Assembly: GCF_000969605.1 (NCBI RefSeq)
Contig: NZ_JZUE01000010.1
Coordinates: forward strand, 169,473-233,472
Direction: 5' to 3'
DNA from: Aquincola tertiaricarbonis
GTDB taxonomy: Bacteria; Pseudomonadota; Gammaproteobacteria; Burkholderiales; Burkholderiaceae_C
Length of the DNA stretch: 64,000 nucleotides
Part shown: positions 8,379 to 16,787 of the stretch, piece after piece
Layout of the letters: every line of letters starts with the position of its first letter
Numbering within the stretch: the stretch's first letter is position 1
Program-made: the position numbers and the translations under genes
The notes under the pieces: generated by a model
Told to the model about the DNA's origin: nothing
Seen by the model: only the letters and a program-made list of their open reading frames with translations
The model's database searches: none

Positions 8379-9137
8379 TCAGGCGGTGAAGCCGCCGTCG
8401 GCCAGGATGTCGGCGCCGGTGACAAAACCGGCCTGCGGGCTGGCCAGGAAGGCGACCACGTTGGCGATGTCGTTCGGCTGGCCATAGCGGCCGACCGCGA
8501 TCTGCGGCGTCAGCCGGCGGGCCAGCTCGCCATCGGCCGGGTTCATGTCGGTGCCGGTGGGGCCGGGGTGCACGGTGTTGACCGTGATGCCGCGCGGGCC
8601 CAGGTCGCGCACCAGGCTGCGGTTGAAGCCAGTGATGGCGCCCTTGGTCAAGGTGTAGAGCGAGGCACCAGGGAACGAGGCATACCGTGTCATCGAGCTG
8701 CCGATGTGCACGATGCGCCCGCCGTCCTTCATGTGGCGCACCGCCTCCTGCGTCGCGACGAAGACGCCGGTCACGTTGACCGCGATCATCGATTGATAGT
8801 CCTCGAAGCGGATGTCCTCGATCGGGCCGCCCAGCGCGATGCCGGCGTTGTTCACCAGGATGTCCAGGTAGCCGAAGGTGTCGACGGTGCGGGCCACGGC
8901 GGCACGCACCTCGTCCGGCTGCCCGGCATCGGCGCGCAGCGCCAGGGCGCGTCCGCCTGCGGCGACGATGGCGGCGGCGACCTGCTCGGCCTGCGCGGCC
9001 GATCCGGCGTAGGTGAAGGCGACCTGGGCGCCCTCGGCGGCCAGGCGCCGCACGATCGCTGCGCCGATCGAGCGCGATCCGCCGGTGACCAGCGCGGTCT
9101 TGCCGGCCAGCGGTTGGAAGGAGGTGGTCGGGTTCAT
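8379..9137 (-). CDS. SDR-family oxidoreductase
   Basis: A 252-residue classical short-chain dehydrogenase/reductase. It shows the nucleotide motif TGGSRSIGAAI, NNAG in LDILVNNAGIALG, the catalytic Ser in IVHIGSSM, Tyr and Lys in SLYTLTKGA, and the C-terminal LADGGFTA typical of FabG-like enzymes. Substrate unknown. ATG 9137 is preceded by GGAGTG. It is the first gene of the run and is divergent from the LysR gene, from which it is separated by 117 bases carrying a LysR-type box. Confidence 0.93.
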   Translation of the reverse strand: MNPTTSFQPLAGKTALVTGGSRSIGAAIVRRLAAEGAQVAFTYAGSAAQAEQVAAAIVAAGGRALALRADAGQPDEVRAAVARTVDTFGYLDILVNNAGIALGGPIEDIRFEDYQSMIAVNVTGVFVATQEAVRHMKDGGRIVHIGSSMTRYASFPGASLYTLTKGAITGFNRSLVRDLGPRGITVNTVHPGPTGTDMNPADGELARRLTPQIAVGRYGQPNDIANVVAFLASPQAGFVTGADILADGGFTA

Positions 9138-9217
9138 GTTCACTCCTGGTGAGGGCCGATGGCTTCGGCATGGAGTGACTGTCGCCCGGCGATTGCCCGC
9201 TGATAAGTGGCGAATCG

Positions 9218-9234
9218 CTTGGAGCATCTTCAAG
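9218..9234. promoter_or_regulatory. LysR-type box (CTTG-N9-CAAG)
   Basis: Perfect inverted arms CTTG (9218-9221) and CAAG (9231-9234) separated by nine bases, containing the T-N11-A core. It sits in the divergent gap, 21 bases before the LysR start, where an autoregulator that also controls the SDR operon would bind. Confidence 0.5.
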
Positions 9235-9254
9235 CGTCTGTTTAACATCCGGCC

Positions 9255-10184
9255 ATGGAAACCTTGGCCAACCTCGAGTCCTTCGTGCGCAGTGCGGAGG
9301 GCGGCAGCTTCTCGGCCGCGGCGCGGCGCCTGGCACTCACGCCGGCCGCGGTGAGCCGCAACGTGGCCATGCTCGAGCGCAATCTCGGTGTGCGGCTGTT
9401 CCAGCGCTCCACCCGCCGGCTGACGCTGACCGAGGCTGGCGAGGGCTTCCTGTCGGCCATCGGCGGCACGCTGGAGTCGCTGCAGAGCGCCATCGCCGCG
9501 GTGTCGGCGGAGGACGGCCAGCCGGCCGGCGTGCTGAAGGTGAGCCTGCCGCCCACCTTCGGCCTGGGCCATGTGCTGCCGCTGTTGCCGGACTTCCTGC
9601 AGCGTTACCCGCGCGTGCAGCCGGAGTGGCACTTCGAGAACCGCGCGGTGGACCTGATCGCCGAGGGCTACGACGCCGCCATTGGCGGCGGCTTCGACCT
9701 GGCGCCGGGCGTGGTGGCGCGCACCCTGGCACCGGCGCACATCGTCCCGGTGGCATCGCCCTCGTTCCTGCAGCGCCACCCGGCGCCGTGCGCGCCGGCC
9801 GACCTGATGACGCTGGACGGTGTGGTGACCCGCTCGCTGGCCACCGGCCGGGTGCGGACCTGGACCCTGCGCAATGCAGCGGGCGACGAGGCCGCTGCCG
9901 TCCTGCGGCCTGCCGTGGTCGTCAACGACCCGGCCGCGGCGCGGGAAGCGGCGCGCCTGGGCCTGGGCATCGCGATGCTGGCGGTGCCCGATGCGCTGCC
10001 CGCGCTGGAATCGGGCGAGCTGGTGCGGCTGCTGCCCGCATGGTGGGCCGATGCCGGCGCGATCTCGCTGTACTACGCCAGCCGCGACCTGTTGCCGGGC
10101 AAGACCCGTGCGTTCATCGACCACGTGGTCGAGGCCTTCAGGCAGCAGGACCTCGCGCGGCGTTTTGCGGGCAGCCTGGGGTGA
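9255..10184 (+). CDS. LysR-family transcriptional regulator
   Basis: A 309-residue LysR regulator of normal length. The winged helix-turn-helix is at residues 1-65 (FVRSAEGGSFSAAARRLALT, PAAVSRNVAMLERNLGVRLF, QRSTRRLTLTEAG). The effector domain is at ~90-300 (GVLKVSLPPTFGLGHVLPLL, AAIGGGFDLAPGVVARTLAP). It is divergent from the SDR/NADP-oxidoreductase/SnoaL genes, the usual target arrangement. Its last 47 bases overlap the end of the convergent uronate dehydrogenase gene. Confidence 0.94.
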   Translation: METLANLESFVRSAEGGSFSAAARRLALTPAAVSRNVAMLERNLGVRLFQRSTRRLTLTEAGEGFLSAIGGTLESLQSAIAAVSAEDGQPAGVLKVSLPPTFGLGHVLPLLPDFLQRYPRVQPEWHFENRAVDLIAEGYDAAIGGGFDLAPGVVARTLAPAHIVPVASPSFLQRHPAPCAPADLMTLDGVVTRSLATGRVRTWTLRNAAGDEAAAVLRPAVVVNDPAAAREAARLGLGIAMLAVPDALPALESGELVRLLPAWWADAGAISLYYASRDLLPGKTRAFIDHVVEAFRQQDLARRFAGSLG

Positions 10185-11004
10185 TGCGGTTGGGCACGGG
10201 AGATCTGTGCCCGGCAGCGGCAAAGCTGCCACCCTGGAAGTGCTCGGCCACCGGATCGGGCGACACCGCATGCAGCAGGGCGGGCTCGAAACCATCGGCG
10301 CTGTGCACGGGCTGGTAGCCCAGTTGCTCGGCGGCCCGGTTGTCGTACCAGCTGCGGCGATTGGCGGACACGCCATACACCACCTGGTGATGGAGGTGCG
10401 CTGTCAGGCCGATGCCGATGAGCTGCGCCAGGTCCTCGGGATGCACCCAGTGCGCAAGCGCACGGGCGTCCACCGGACGGGGCCCGCAGGAGCCGATGCG
10501 GATGCCCAGGGCCCGCAGCCCGTGCTTGTCCGCATGCAGGCTGGCCAGCGCCTCCATGAACACCTTGGTCACCCCGTAGCGTGAATCGGGCCGTGCAGGC
10601 GCGTCGGCATCGATGCGCTGGCTGCGAGGGTAGTAGCCGACGGCATGGTTGGAGCTGGCATACACGATGCGCTGCACGCCGGCGTCCACGGCCGCTCCCC
10701 ACAGGCAGGCCACCGCCTGCACGTTGGCATGCAGCAGGGCCGGCCAGTCGGCCTCCCGCGGGTAGCCGGCGAAATGCACCACGGCGTCGACGCCCTGCAG
10801 CAGCTCCCGCACGCGGGCCGGATCGGCGAGATCCGCCAGGTGCATCTCGTCCGCAGCCGGGTCGTCGTCGTTGACGGCGATGTCGGTCAGCCGCAGGGTT
10901 TGGCAGCGTGCAGCCAGGTAGGGGCGCACGGCGCGCGCCACCTTGCCGCCGGCACCGGTGAGCAGCACGCAGGCGGGCCAGGGGGAGGGGGAGGCGGGGT
11001 TCAT
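10138..11004 (-). CDS. udh: Uronate dehydrogenase (NAD-dependent epimerase family)
   Basis: A 288-residue extended SDR with the motif LLTGAGGKVARAVRPYL. The uronate dehydrogenase signature is VYASSNHAVGYYPR with the catalytic Tyr and Lys in SRYGVTKVFMEALA. The enzyme oxidises glucuronate or galacturonate to the aldarolactone. ATG 11004 is chosen because the 28 codons further upstream overlap the operator region. The gene is divergent from the GntR gene and its lactonase, dehydratase and aldolase neighbours, which fit the next steps. The C-terminal tail overlaps the LysR gene by 47 bases. Confidence 0.86.
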   Translation of the reverse strand: MNPASPSPWPACVLLTGAGGKVARAVRPYLAARCQTLRLTDIAVNDDDPAADEMHLADLADPARVRELLQGVDAVVHFAGYPREADWPALLHANVQAVACLWGAAVDAGVQRIVYASSNHAVGYYPRSQRIDADAPARPDSRYGVTKVFMEALASLHADKHGLRALGIRIGSCGPRPVDARALAHWVHPEDLAQLIGIGLTAHLHHQVVYGVSANRRSWYDNRAAEQLGYQPVHSADGFEPALLHAVSPDPVAEHFQGGSFAAAGHRSPVPNRITPGCPQNAARGPAA

Positions 11005-11043
11005 GGTCGGGTCCTCTCGACGGGTGGCGATGGTCGCATTATG

Positions 11044-11084
11044 GATTTCATAAAATATATGAACGGACGTTGATTTTATAAAAT
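11044..11084. promoter_or_regulatory. Tandem AT-rich operators between udh and the GntR operon
   Basis: GATTTCATAAAAT at 11044-11056 and GATTTTATAAAAT at 11072-11084 are direct repeats, 12 of 13 bases identical, spaced 28 bases apart. The second contains the perfect palindrome ATTTTATAAAAT. A third symmetric element, TTCATA-N5-TATGAA, spans 11047-11063. These AT-rich sites stand out in a 70 % GC window and occupy the divergent gap. The obvious ligand is the GntR/FCD regulator encoded next door. Confidence 0.65.
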
Positions 11085-11105
11085 GCACGCTGTAGAGTGG
11101 CTGCC

Positions 11106-11765
11106 ATGGACGCGATCAACACTCCCACCTACCTCCGCCTGCGCGAGCAGATCCGCGCCGACATCGTTGCCGGCATCTGGGCGCTGGGCAGCCATGTGAC
11201 GCTGGCGGAGCTGAGCAGCCATTACGGCGTGAGTGCCAACCCGGTGCGTGAGGCGCTGCTGCAGCTGCAGGGTGAAGGCGTGGTGGACATGCGCATGCAC
11301 CGCGGCGCCGTCATCCCGCAGGTGGATGCGCGCTACATCGACAACGTGTACCGCCTGCGCGGCGCGGTGCAAGCGATGCTGGCGCGCGACGCGGCCCGCC
11401 TCGGCAGCGATGTGCAGATCGAACGGCTGCAGGCGCTGGCGGAGGCGCATGAGGCGGCCGCCGCCAGCAACGACGTGGCGGCCTGCGTCAAGGCCAACCG
11501 GGCGCTGCACCGGCACCTGGACGGCATGGCCGACAACCCCCTGGCGCTGGAGGTGCTGGAGTCGCGCTCCAGCCTGGTGGATGCCTTCCGCCGCGCGCAT
11601 GGCTATGGCGGCGGCCGGCTGGACAGCGTGATCGCCCAGCACCGCAAGATCGTGCGGGCCATCGCTCGCCGCGACGAGGACAAGGCGGCCGCCGCCGCCA
11701 TGGAGCATGTCGAGGCCTCGCGCCGCGACCTGCTGCGCCTGCTCGATCAGCCCGGCCGAGGCTGA
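11106..11765 (+). CDS. GntR/FadR-subfamily regulator (FCD domain)
   Basis: A 219-residue regulator. The winged helix is at residues ~5-75 (YLRLREQIRADIVAGIWALG, LAELSSHYGVSANPVREALL, QLQGEGVVDM). An all-helical FCD domain follows, with the metal/ligand-type histidines in KANRALHRHLDGMA and IAQHRKIVRAIARRD. FCD regulators usually sense sugar acids or other carboxylates, which suits the aldarate genes downstream. GTG 11097 is an alternative start (three residues more). It leads a plus-strand operon and is divergent from udh. Confidence 0.92.
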   Translation: MDAINTPTYLRLREQIRADIVAGIWALGSHVTLAELSSHYGVSANPVREALLQLQGEGVVDMRMHRGAVIPQVDARYIDNVYRLRGAVQAMLARDAARLGSDVQIERLQALAEAHEAAAASNDVAACVKANRALHRHLDGMADNPLALEVLESRSSLVDAFRRAHGYGGGRLDSVIAQHRKIVRAIARRDEDKAAAAAMEHVEASRRDLLRLLDQPGRG

Positions 11766-11809
11766 CGCCCGGTCCGGGCTGGCCGGACCCTTCTTCCACT
11801 GGAGACACC

Positions 11810-12796
11810 ATGAAGTTCCCTTTCCGGCGCCGCCTGGCGCTCGGTGCCGCCGCTGCATGCCTGCTCGGCGCGGCCGCCACCCCCTCCCAAGCCGGCGCCT
11901 GGCCCGAGCGGCCCGTCACCCTGTACGTCGGCTTCGCGCCTGGCGGCGCGGCCGACATCGTGGCCCGTGTGCTGGGCGAGGAACTGGGCAAGCGGCTCGG
12001 CCAGCGCGTGGTGATCGAGAACAAGAGTGGAGCCGGCGGCAACCTGGCCACGCAGGCCGTCGTCTCGCAGCCGGCGGACGGCTACTCGGTGCTGCTGGCG
12101 GCCATCAACCTGGCGACCAACCCGGCGTTGATGGGCGTGAAGTACGACCCGGCGACCGACCTGCAGATGGTGGCCCAGGTGACGAGCGTTCCGGTGGTCA
12201 TGCTGGTGCCCGCCGCCGGCAGGCTGAAGACGCCGGCCGACGTGATCGCCGCCGGCCGCATCGAGCCCGGCCTGAAGGTGGGATCGGGCGGCAACGGCAC
12301 CTCGTCGCACCTGGCGGCCGAGCTGTTCTCGCGGGCGGAGAAGGTGCGCATCCTGCACGTGCCCTACCGCGGCGGCGCGCCGGCCAACCAGGCGCTGATG
12401 GGCGGCGAGCTGGACCTGATGTTCGACCTGATGTCGGGCTCGCTGAAGTCGCTGATCGACGGCCAGCGCATCCGCCCGCTGGCGGTGATGCAGGACAGCC
12501 GCATCGCCACCCTGCCCAACGTGCCCAGCGCCAAGGAGCTGGGGCTGGACAGCAGCACCCACATCCGCAGCTGGCAGGGCCTGGCAGTGCGCAGCGGCAC
12601 GCCGGCCGACATCGTCGACAAGCTGCATGCGGCGACGGTGGCGGCGGCCAGTTCGCCCCAGGTGCGCGAGCGCATCGAGCAGCTGGGCTCCGAGCTGACC
12701 ACCAGTCGTTCTCCGGCCGAGTTCCAGCAGCTCTACCGCGCCGAGCTGGTCCGTTGGACCGGGATCATCAAGGCCGCCAACATCCGCACCGAATGA
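11810..12796 (+). CDS. Bug/TctC-family periplasmic solute receptor
   Basis: A 328-residue receptor of the tripartite tricarboxylate transporter type. The signal peptide ends at about ATPSQAGA. The mature start WPERPVTLYVGFAPGGAADI carries the family PGG loop, followed by VIENKSGAGGNLAT and VPYRGGAPANQALMGGELDL. It binds a carboxylate in the periplasm. TctA/TctB partners are not in the window, which is common for this very expanded Burkholderiales family. Its stop overlaps the next start (ATGA at 12793), so translation is coupled. The aldarate context suggests a sugar-acid ligand. Confidence 0.93.
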   Translation: MKFPFRRRLALGAAAACLLGAAATPSQAGAWPERPVTLYVGFAPGGAADIVARVLGEELGKRLGQRVVIENKSGAGGNLATQAVVSQPADGYSVLLAAINLATNPALMGVKYDPATDLQMVAQVTSVPVVMLVPAAGRLKTPADVIAAGRIEPGLKVGSGGNGTSSHLAAELFSRAEKVRILHVPYRGGAPANQALMGGELDLMFDLMSGSLKSLIDGQRIRPLAVMQDSRIATLPNVPSAKELGLDSSTHIRSWQGLAVRSGTPADIVDKLHAATVAAASSPQVRERIEQLGSELTTSRSPAEFQQLYRAELVRWTGIIKAANIRTE

Positions 12797-13995
12797 AGAT
12801 CACCGCCATCGAGTGCCACCTGATGCAGGCCGGCGCTCCACCGCACACCGGCTGGAGCGCCACCGGCACCAGCGCCCTGGCCGCCAGCCGCAACTGGCTG
12901 TTCGTCACCGTGCACACCGACGCCGGGCTGGTGGGCACCGGAGAAGGCTCCGGGTGGCCGCGGGTGGTGCGCAGCGCCATCGAGGACCTGGCGCCCCTGC
13001 TGTTGGGCGAGCCGGCCTTCGACATCGAACGGCTGGGCCAGAAGCTGCGGGTGGCCATGATGGGCCATGGCCAGACCGGCGTGGTCGGCATGGGCGCGCT
13101 GGCCGCCATCGACATGGCGCTGTGGGACCTCAAGGGCCAGGCCCTGGGTGCTTCGGTCGCACAGCTGCTGGGTGGCCATGTGCGCGCCCGCATCCCGTAC
13201 TACTGCCATGTGGCCGACGCGGCCCAGGCACAGGCCGCGGTCGCACGTGGCGTCAAGGCGCTGAAGGTGGGCGGCCGGGCCGGCGTGGTCGACCGCGCCT
13301 TCGCGGTGCGTGCCGCGGTGGGCCCCGGCATCGACCTGATGGTGGACCTGCACGGCCCGCCCTGGTCCAGCGCGGCCGATGCGGTGGCGGTGGGCCGTGC
13401 ACTGGAACCGCTGGACCTGCTGTTCCTGGAGGAACCCGTGGCGCCCGACGACATCGACGGCTGGAAGCGCGTGCGGGACGGCGTGGCGTTGCCGCTGGCC
13501 GGCGGTGAGCGCCTGGCCACGCTGGCCGACATGCAGCGCTTCATCGAGGCGCGGCTGCTGGATGTGCTGCAGCCCGACACCGGCCGCTTCGGTGGCCTGA
13601 CGCAGATGCGCAAGCTGGCCGGCCTGTGCGAGGCCCATGGCCTGGTGATCGCGCCGCATTCCGGCTCGCTGGGGCCGGTGGCCGAGTTCGCCGCGGTGCA
13701 CTTCATGGCGGCCACGCCCAACGTGCTGGTCCTGGAACGCATGGAGCCCGACTGGCCGGGGCGCGACGCGGTGGTGACGAGCCGCCTGGCGGTGTGCGAC
13801 GGCACGGTGGCCGTGCCGGAACGCCCGGGGCTGGGCGTGGCGCTCGACCTGGCGGCGGTGCAGGCCCACCCCAGCCAGCGCAACTGCGCCATTGCCAGCG
13901 GCGGCTGGAATGCGGGCACCGAACACGAAGCGATCTACCTGCAGCCCTGCCGGCCGCGCGCGGCACTCACCCGACGGAAGCAAGACGATGAATGA
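12793..13995 (+). CDS. Enolase-superfamily (mandelate racemase/muconate-lactonizing type) dehydratase
   Basis: A 400-residue TIM-barrel enzyme with the N-terminal capping domain (MKITAIECHLM). Metal ligands are visible as Asp185 (VDLHG), Glu213 (LEEPV) and Glu239 (GGERL). A His289 in APHSGSLG and Asp262 in QPDTGRFGG form the catalytic dyad of the mandelate racemase group. The usual KxK is only partly kept (ALKVGG), so the exact subgroup is unclear. Chemistry should be proton abstraction next to a carboxylate, most likely aldarate dehydration given the neighbours. It overlaps the receptor gene by four bases and the RraA-like gene by eight. Confidence 0.88.
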   Translation: MKITAIECHLMQAGAPPHTGWSATGTSALAASRNWLFVTVHTDAGLVGTGEGSGWPRVVRSAIEDLAPLLLGEPAFDIERLGQKLRVAMMGHGQTGVVGMGALAAIDMALWDLKGQALGASVAQLLGGHVRARIPYYCHVADAAQAQAAVARGVKALKVGGRAGVVDRAFAVRAAVGPGIDLMVDLHGPPWSSAADAVAVGRALEPLDLLFLEEPVAPDDIDGWKRVRDGVALPLAGGERLATLADMQRFIEARLLDVLQPDTGRFGGLTQMRKLAGLCEAHGLVIAPHSGSLGPVAEFAAVHFMAATPNVLVLERMEPDWPGRDAVVTSRLAVCDGTVAVPERPGLGVALDLAAVQAHPSQRNCAIASGGWNAGTEHEAIYLQPCRPRAALTRRKQDDE

Positions 13996-14743
13996 CCATT
14001 CGACCCCTCTCGACCGCCTGACGGCACAGCGGCTGGCGGCCGTTTCCACGGCCACGCTCACCACCGTGCTGTTCAAGCGTGGCTTCCGCAACACCTTCCT
14101 GCAGGGCCTGCGCCCGCTGCACGGCGCCGGCCAGGCGATGGTGGGCCGTGCCTTCACGCTGCGCTACATCCCGGCGCGCGAGGACCTCGATGGCCTGCGC
14201 GCCTTCGACGACCGGGCCCACCCGCAGCGCGTGGCGGTGGAGCAGTGCCCTGCGGGCAGCGTGCTGGTGATCGACAGCCGGGGCGACGCCACGGCCGCCT
14301 CGGCGGGCAACCTGCTGGTCACGCGGCTGCAGCAGCGCGGCTGCGCCGGCATCGTCACCGACGGCGGCTTCCGTGACAGCCCGGAGATCGCGCAGATGGC
14401 CTTTCCGGCCTACCACCAGCGGCCCTCCGCGCCCACCAACCTGATCCGCCACCATGCCATCGACCTGCAGCTGCCGATCGCCTGTGGCGGCGTGGCGGTG
14501 TACCCCGGCGACGTGATGGTGGGCGATGCCGAGGGCGTGGTGGTCATCCCTGCAGGCATCGCCAGCGAGGTGGCCACTGAAGCCTACGAGCAGACCATCT
14601 ACGAAGACTGGGTGGCCGAGCGGCTGGGGCAGGGCGATGGCCTGTTCGGGCTGTATCCGCTGACCGACGATGCACTGCGGCCGCGCTTCCAGGCGTGGAA
14701 GGCGGCGCAGGCGGCCCGCTACCCCCACCGCGTTGCGGGCTGA
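13988..14743 (+). CDS. RraA-like / HMG aldolase-family protein
   Basis: A 251-residue member of the RraA/HMG-aldolase family. The body shows AVSTATLTTVLFKRGFRNTF, the GNLLVTRLQQRGCAGIVTDG segment with the metal/pyruvate-site GGFRDSPEI, and VAVYPGDVMVGDAEGVVVIP. Family members cleave 2-keto-4-hydroxy acids to pyruvate and an aldehyde or ketoacid. The name RraA comes from a side activity on RNase E. Next to an aldarate dehydratase a keto-acid aldolase role is the better guess. The start overlaps the previous gene, so it is translationally coupled. Confidence 0.88.
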   Translation: MNDHSTPLDRLTAQRLAAVSTATLTTVLFKRGFRNTFLQGLRPLHGAGQAMVGRAFTLRYIPAREDLDGLRAFDDRAHPQRVAVEQCPAGSVLVIDSRGDATAASAGNLLVTRLQQRGCAGIVTDGGFRDSPEIAQMAFPAYHQRPSAPTNLIRHHAIDLQLPIACGGVAVYPGDVMVGDAEGVVVIPAGIASEVATEAYEQTIYEDWVAERLGQGDGLFGLYPLTDDALRPRFQAWKAAQAARYPHRVAG

Positions 14744-14792
14744 CATGCGGCACGTCTCCCGGCACCAGCACCTGGACGGGCGCGGCAGCGCC

Positions 14793-15686
14793 ATGACCGA
14801 GTACCGCGTGCACAACCGCGTCGGCGAGAACCCGGTGTGGGACGCCGGCAGCGGCCGCCTGCTGTGGATCGACGTCCGGCGGCAGCAGCTGCTGTCCATC
14901 GACCCCCAGTCCGACGAGCCGACGGTGCAGCACTGGCAGCTGGACGAGCCGGTGGGTGCCATGGCGCTGTGCGCCGACGGCCGCGTGCTGCTGGCGCTGC
15001 GGCGGCGGCTGGTGCTGCTGGACCGGCGCGACGGCAGCCTGAAGCCGGTGGCCGAGGTGGACACCGAGCCACCGGGCAACCGGTTGAACGACGGCAAGGT
15101 ATCGCCGGGCGGGGGCTGGTTCGTCTTCGGCTCGATGAACGACGGCAGCCACAAGCTGCCCACCGGCAGCCTGCATGTGCTGGGTGCCGACGGCCGCGTG
15201 CGCCGGTTGCGCGGCGGCCTGTGCGTGGCCAATGGCATCGCCTTCAGCCCGGACGGCCTGCAGATCTACTTCTCCGACAGCCATGCCGGGCAGGTGTGGG
15301 TCGCGCCCTGGGACGAGGCACGGGGCGACCTGGGCGCGCCGCGGCACTTCGTGTTCAGCGGCGAGGCGGAGGGCCGGCCCGACGGCGCCGTGGTCAACCG
15401 CCGGGGCGACTACCTGTCGGCCGGCGTGTCCGCCGGGCGGCTCAACCGGTTCTCGGCCGACGGCCTGCGCCTGCCCGCGCTGCACCTGCCTTGCCGCGCG
15501 CCGACCATGTGCTGCTATGGCGGACCGTCGCTGCAGTGGTGGTTCGTCACCTCGCTGGTCCGCCCGGAGTGGACCGCCGGACCGCCGCAGGACGATGAGC
15601 AGCACGCGGGCAGCTGCGACGGCAGCCTGTTCCGCCTGGTGTCGGACGGTCTGGGCCTGCCGGCCGCCAGCTTCCGCTTCCTTTAG
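14793..15686 (+). CDS. SMP-30/gluconolactonase-family lactonase
   Basis: A 297-residue six-bladed beta propeller. It has the family entry VGENPVWDAGSGRLLWIDV, the metal Glu in that segment, NRLNDGKVSPGGGWFVFGSM (Asn and Asp ligands) and CVANGIAFSPDGLQIYFSDS. It hydrolyses sugar lactones. In this operon the aldarolactone made by uronate dehydrogenase is the likely substrate. ATG 14793 fits the family; an ATG at 14745, just after the previous stop, would add 16 residues. Confidence 0.9.
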   Translation: MTEYRVHNRVGENPVWDAGSGRLLWIDVRRQQLLSIDPQSDEPTVQHWQLDEPVGAMALCADGRVLLALRRRLVLLDRRDGSLKPVAEVDTEPPGNRLNDGKVSPGGGWFVFGSMNDGSHKLPTGSLHVLGADGRVRRLRGGLCVANGIAFSPDGLQIYFSDSHAGQVWVAPWDEARGDLGAPRHFVFSGEAEGRPDGAVVNRRGDYLSAGVSAGRLNRFSADGLRLPALHLPCRAPTMCCYGGPSLQWWFVTSLVRPEWTAGPPQDDEQHAGSCDGSLFRLVSDGLGLPAASFRFL

Positions 15687-15746
15687 ACAAGGCCGCGCCA
15701 GGCGCACGCCCAGCCAAAGCGCACGTCCGCAAACATTTTATTAACT

Positions 15747-15762
15747 GGACTATCCATAGTCC
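15747..15762. promoter_or_regulatory. Perfect inverted repeat upstream of porin gene
   Basis: GGACTAT and ATAGTCC with a two-base centre, 18 bases before the porin start, overlapping the expected promoter/leader. Just upstream, ATTTTATTAAC (15735-15745) resembles the ATTTTATAAAAT operator at 11073. The porin may therefore have its own regulated promoter tied to the same GntR protein. Confidence 0.45.
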
Positions 15763-15780
15763 GCGACCCTGGAGACAACG

Positions 15781-16779
15781 ATGCAACACAGAGTCTTGGC
15801 GCTCGCAGCCCTGGCCACCCTCACCGGCGGCACCGGCATGCCCGCGCATGCGCAGTCCAACGTCACGATCTATGGCCGCTTCGACCTGGGCGTCACGCGG
15901 CAGAACGACGGCACCTCCAGCTTGAGCGGCAGCAACGGCCGCCTGGGCCGCGAGGGCGAGCGCTGGGACGTGCGCCACGGCTCCGAGAGCCGGCTCGGCT
16001 TCCAGGGCGTGGAAGACCTGGGCAGCGGGCTGCGCGCGGGCTTCCAGATCGAGCATCGGTTCCGCAGCGACACCGGCGAAGCCGATCCGGTGTTCTGGAA
16101 GGCGCGCTCCTATGTGTACCTGGAGAGTGCACAGGTGGGCACGCTGTATCTCGGCCGCGAGTACGTGCCCGCGTTCTGGCCCGCCTTGAAGACCGACCCG
16201 TGGCTGTGGGACACGGTGGGCTCGCCCGGTCTCAACCACCAGTTCGCGACCTACCGCATCGACGGCCATGCGCGCGGCAACAACTCGGTGGGCTACAAGA
16301 CGCCGAAGTGGAACGGCTTCAGCGCCAACGTGGCCGTGGCGGCCGGCGAGGCGGCACGCGACCGCGCCACCGGCGCCAACGTGGAATACGCCAGCGGTCC
16401 GCTGTACGCCGGCCTGGGCGTCGACCGCCAGAACGCCGACACGCGGGTGGTGGTGGCCGGTGCGGCCTATGACCTGGGCTGGGTGCGACCGATGTTCACC
16501 TACACCGATTCACGCGTGGCCGCCAAGGACGTGGTGAACCTGACCCTGGGCGCCTCCGTGCCGCTGGGCCGGGGCATCCTGCGCGCCGCCATCGCCCGGC
16601 TCGACCCGGACGGCGATGACAACAACATCACCAAGCTCGGTCTGGGCTACGAACACCTGCTGAGCAAGCGCACCTCGGTCTATGCCGACCTGGGTTCCGC
16701 CAGGCAGCAGGGCCGGCTGGCCGGCGTCGAGCGCACGCGCACCACCGCGGTGGACTTCGGCCTCAAGCATTCCTTCTGA
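15781..16779 (+). CDS. Outer-membrane porin (Burkholderiales trimeric type)
   Basis: A 332-residue gram-negative porin. The signal peptide ends MPAHA, followed by the classic QSNVTIYGRFDLGVTRQNDG, the loop SGSNGRLGREGERWDVRHGS and ESRLGFQGVEDLGSGL. The final strand ends in Phe (VDFGLKHSF), the recognition signal for the BAM complex. Sixteen strands are expected. It closes the aldarate operon and probably brings the substrate across the outer membrane. It is preceded by a symmetric element, so it may also be expressed alone. Confidence 0.95.
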   Translation: MQHRVLALAALATLTGGTGMPAHAQSNVTIYGRFDLGVTRQNDGTSSLSGSNGRLGREGERWDVRHGSESRLGFQGVEDLGSGLRAGFQIEHRFRSDTGEADPVFWKARSYVYLESAQVGTLYLGREYVPAFWPALKTDPWLWDTVGSPGLNHQFATYRIDGHARGNNSVGYKTPKWNGFSANVAVAAGEAARDRATGANVEYASGPLYAGLGVDRQNADTRVVVAGAAYDLGWVRPMFTYTDSRVAAKDVVNLTLGASVPLGRGILRAAIARLDPDGDDNNITKLGLGYEHLLSKRTSVYADLGSARQQGRLAGVERTRTTAVDFGLKHSF

Positions 16780-16787
16780 ACCCCCGA

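Noticed and set aside
8379..10376. Long upstream extension of the SDR frame through the LysR gene
   Set aside because: The SDR clearly starts at 9137 with a ribosome site; the extension is antisense to a real LysR gene.
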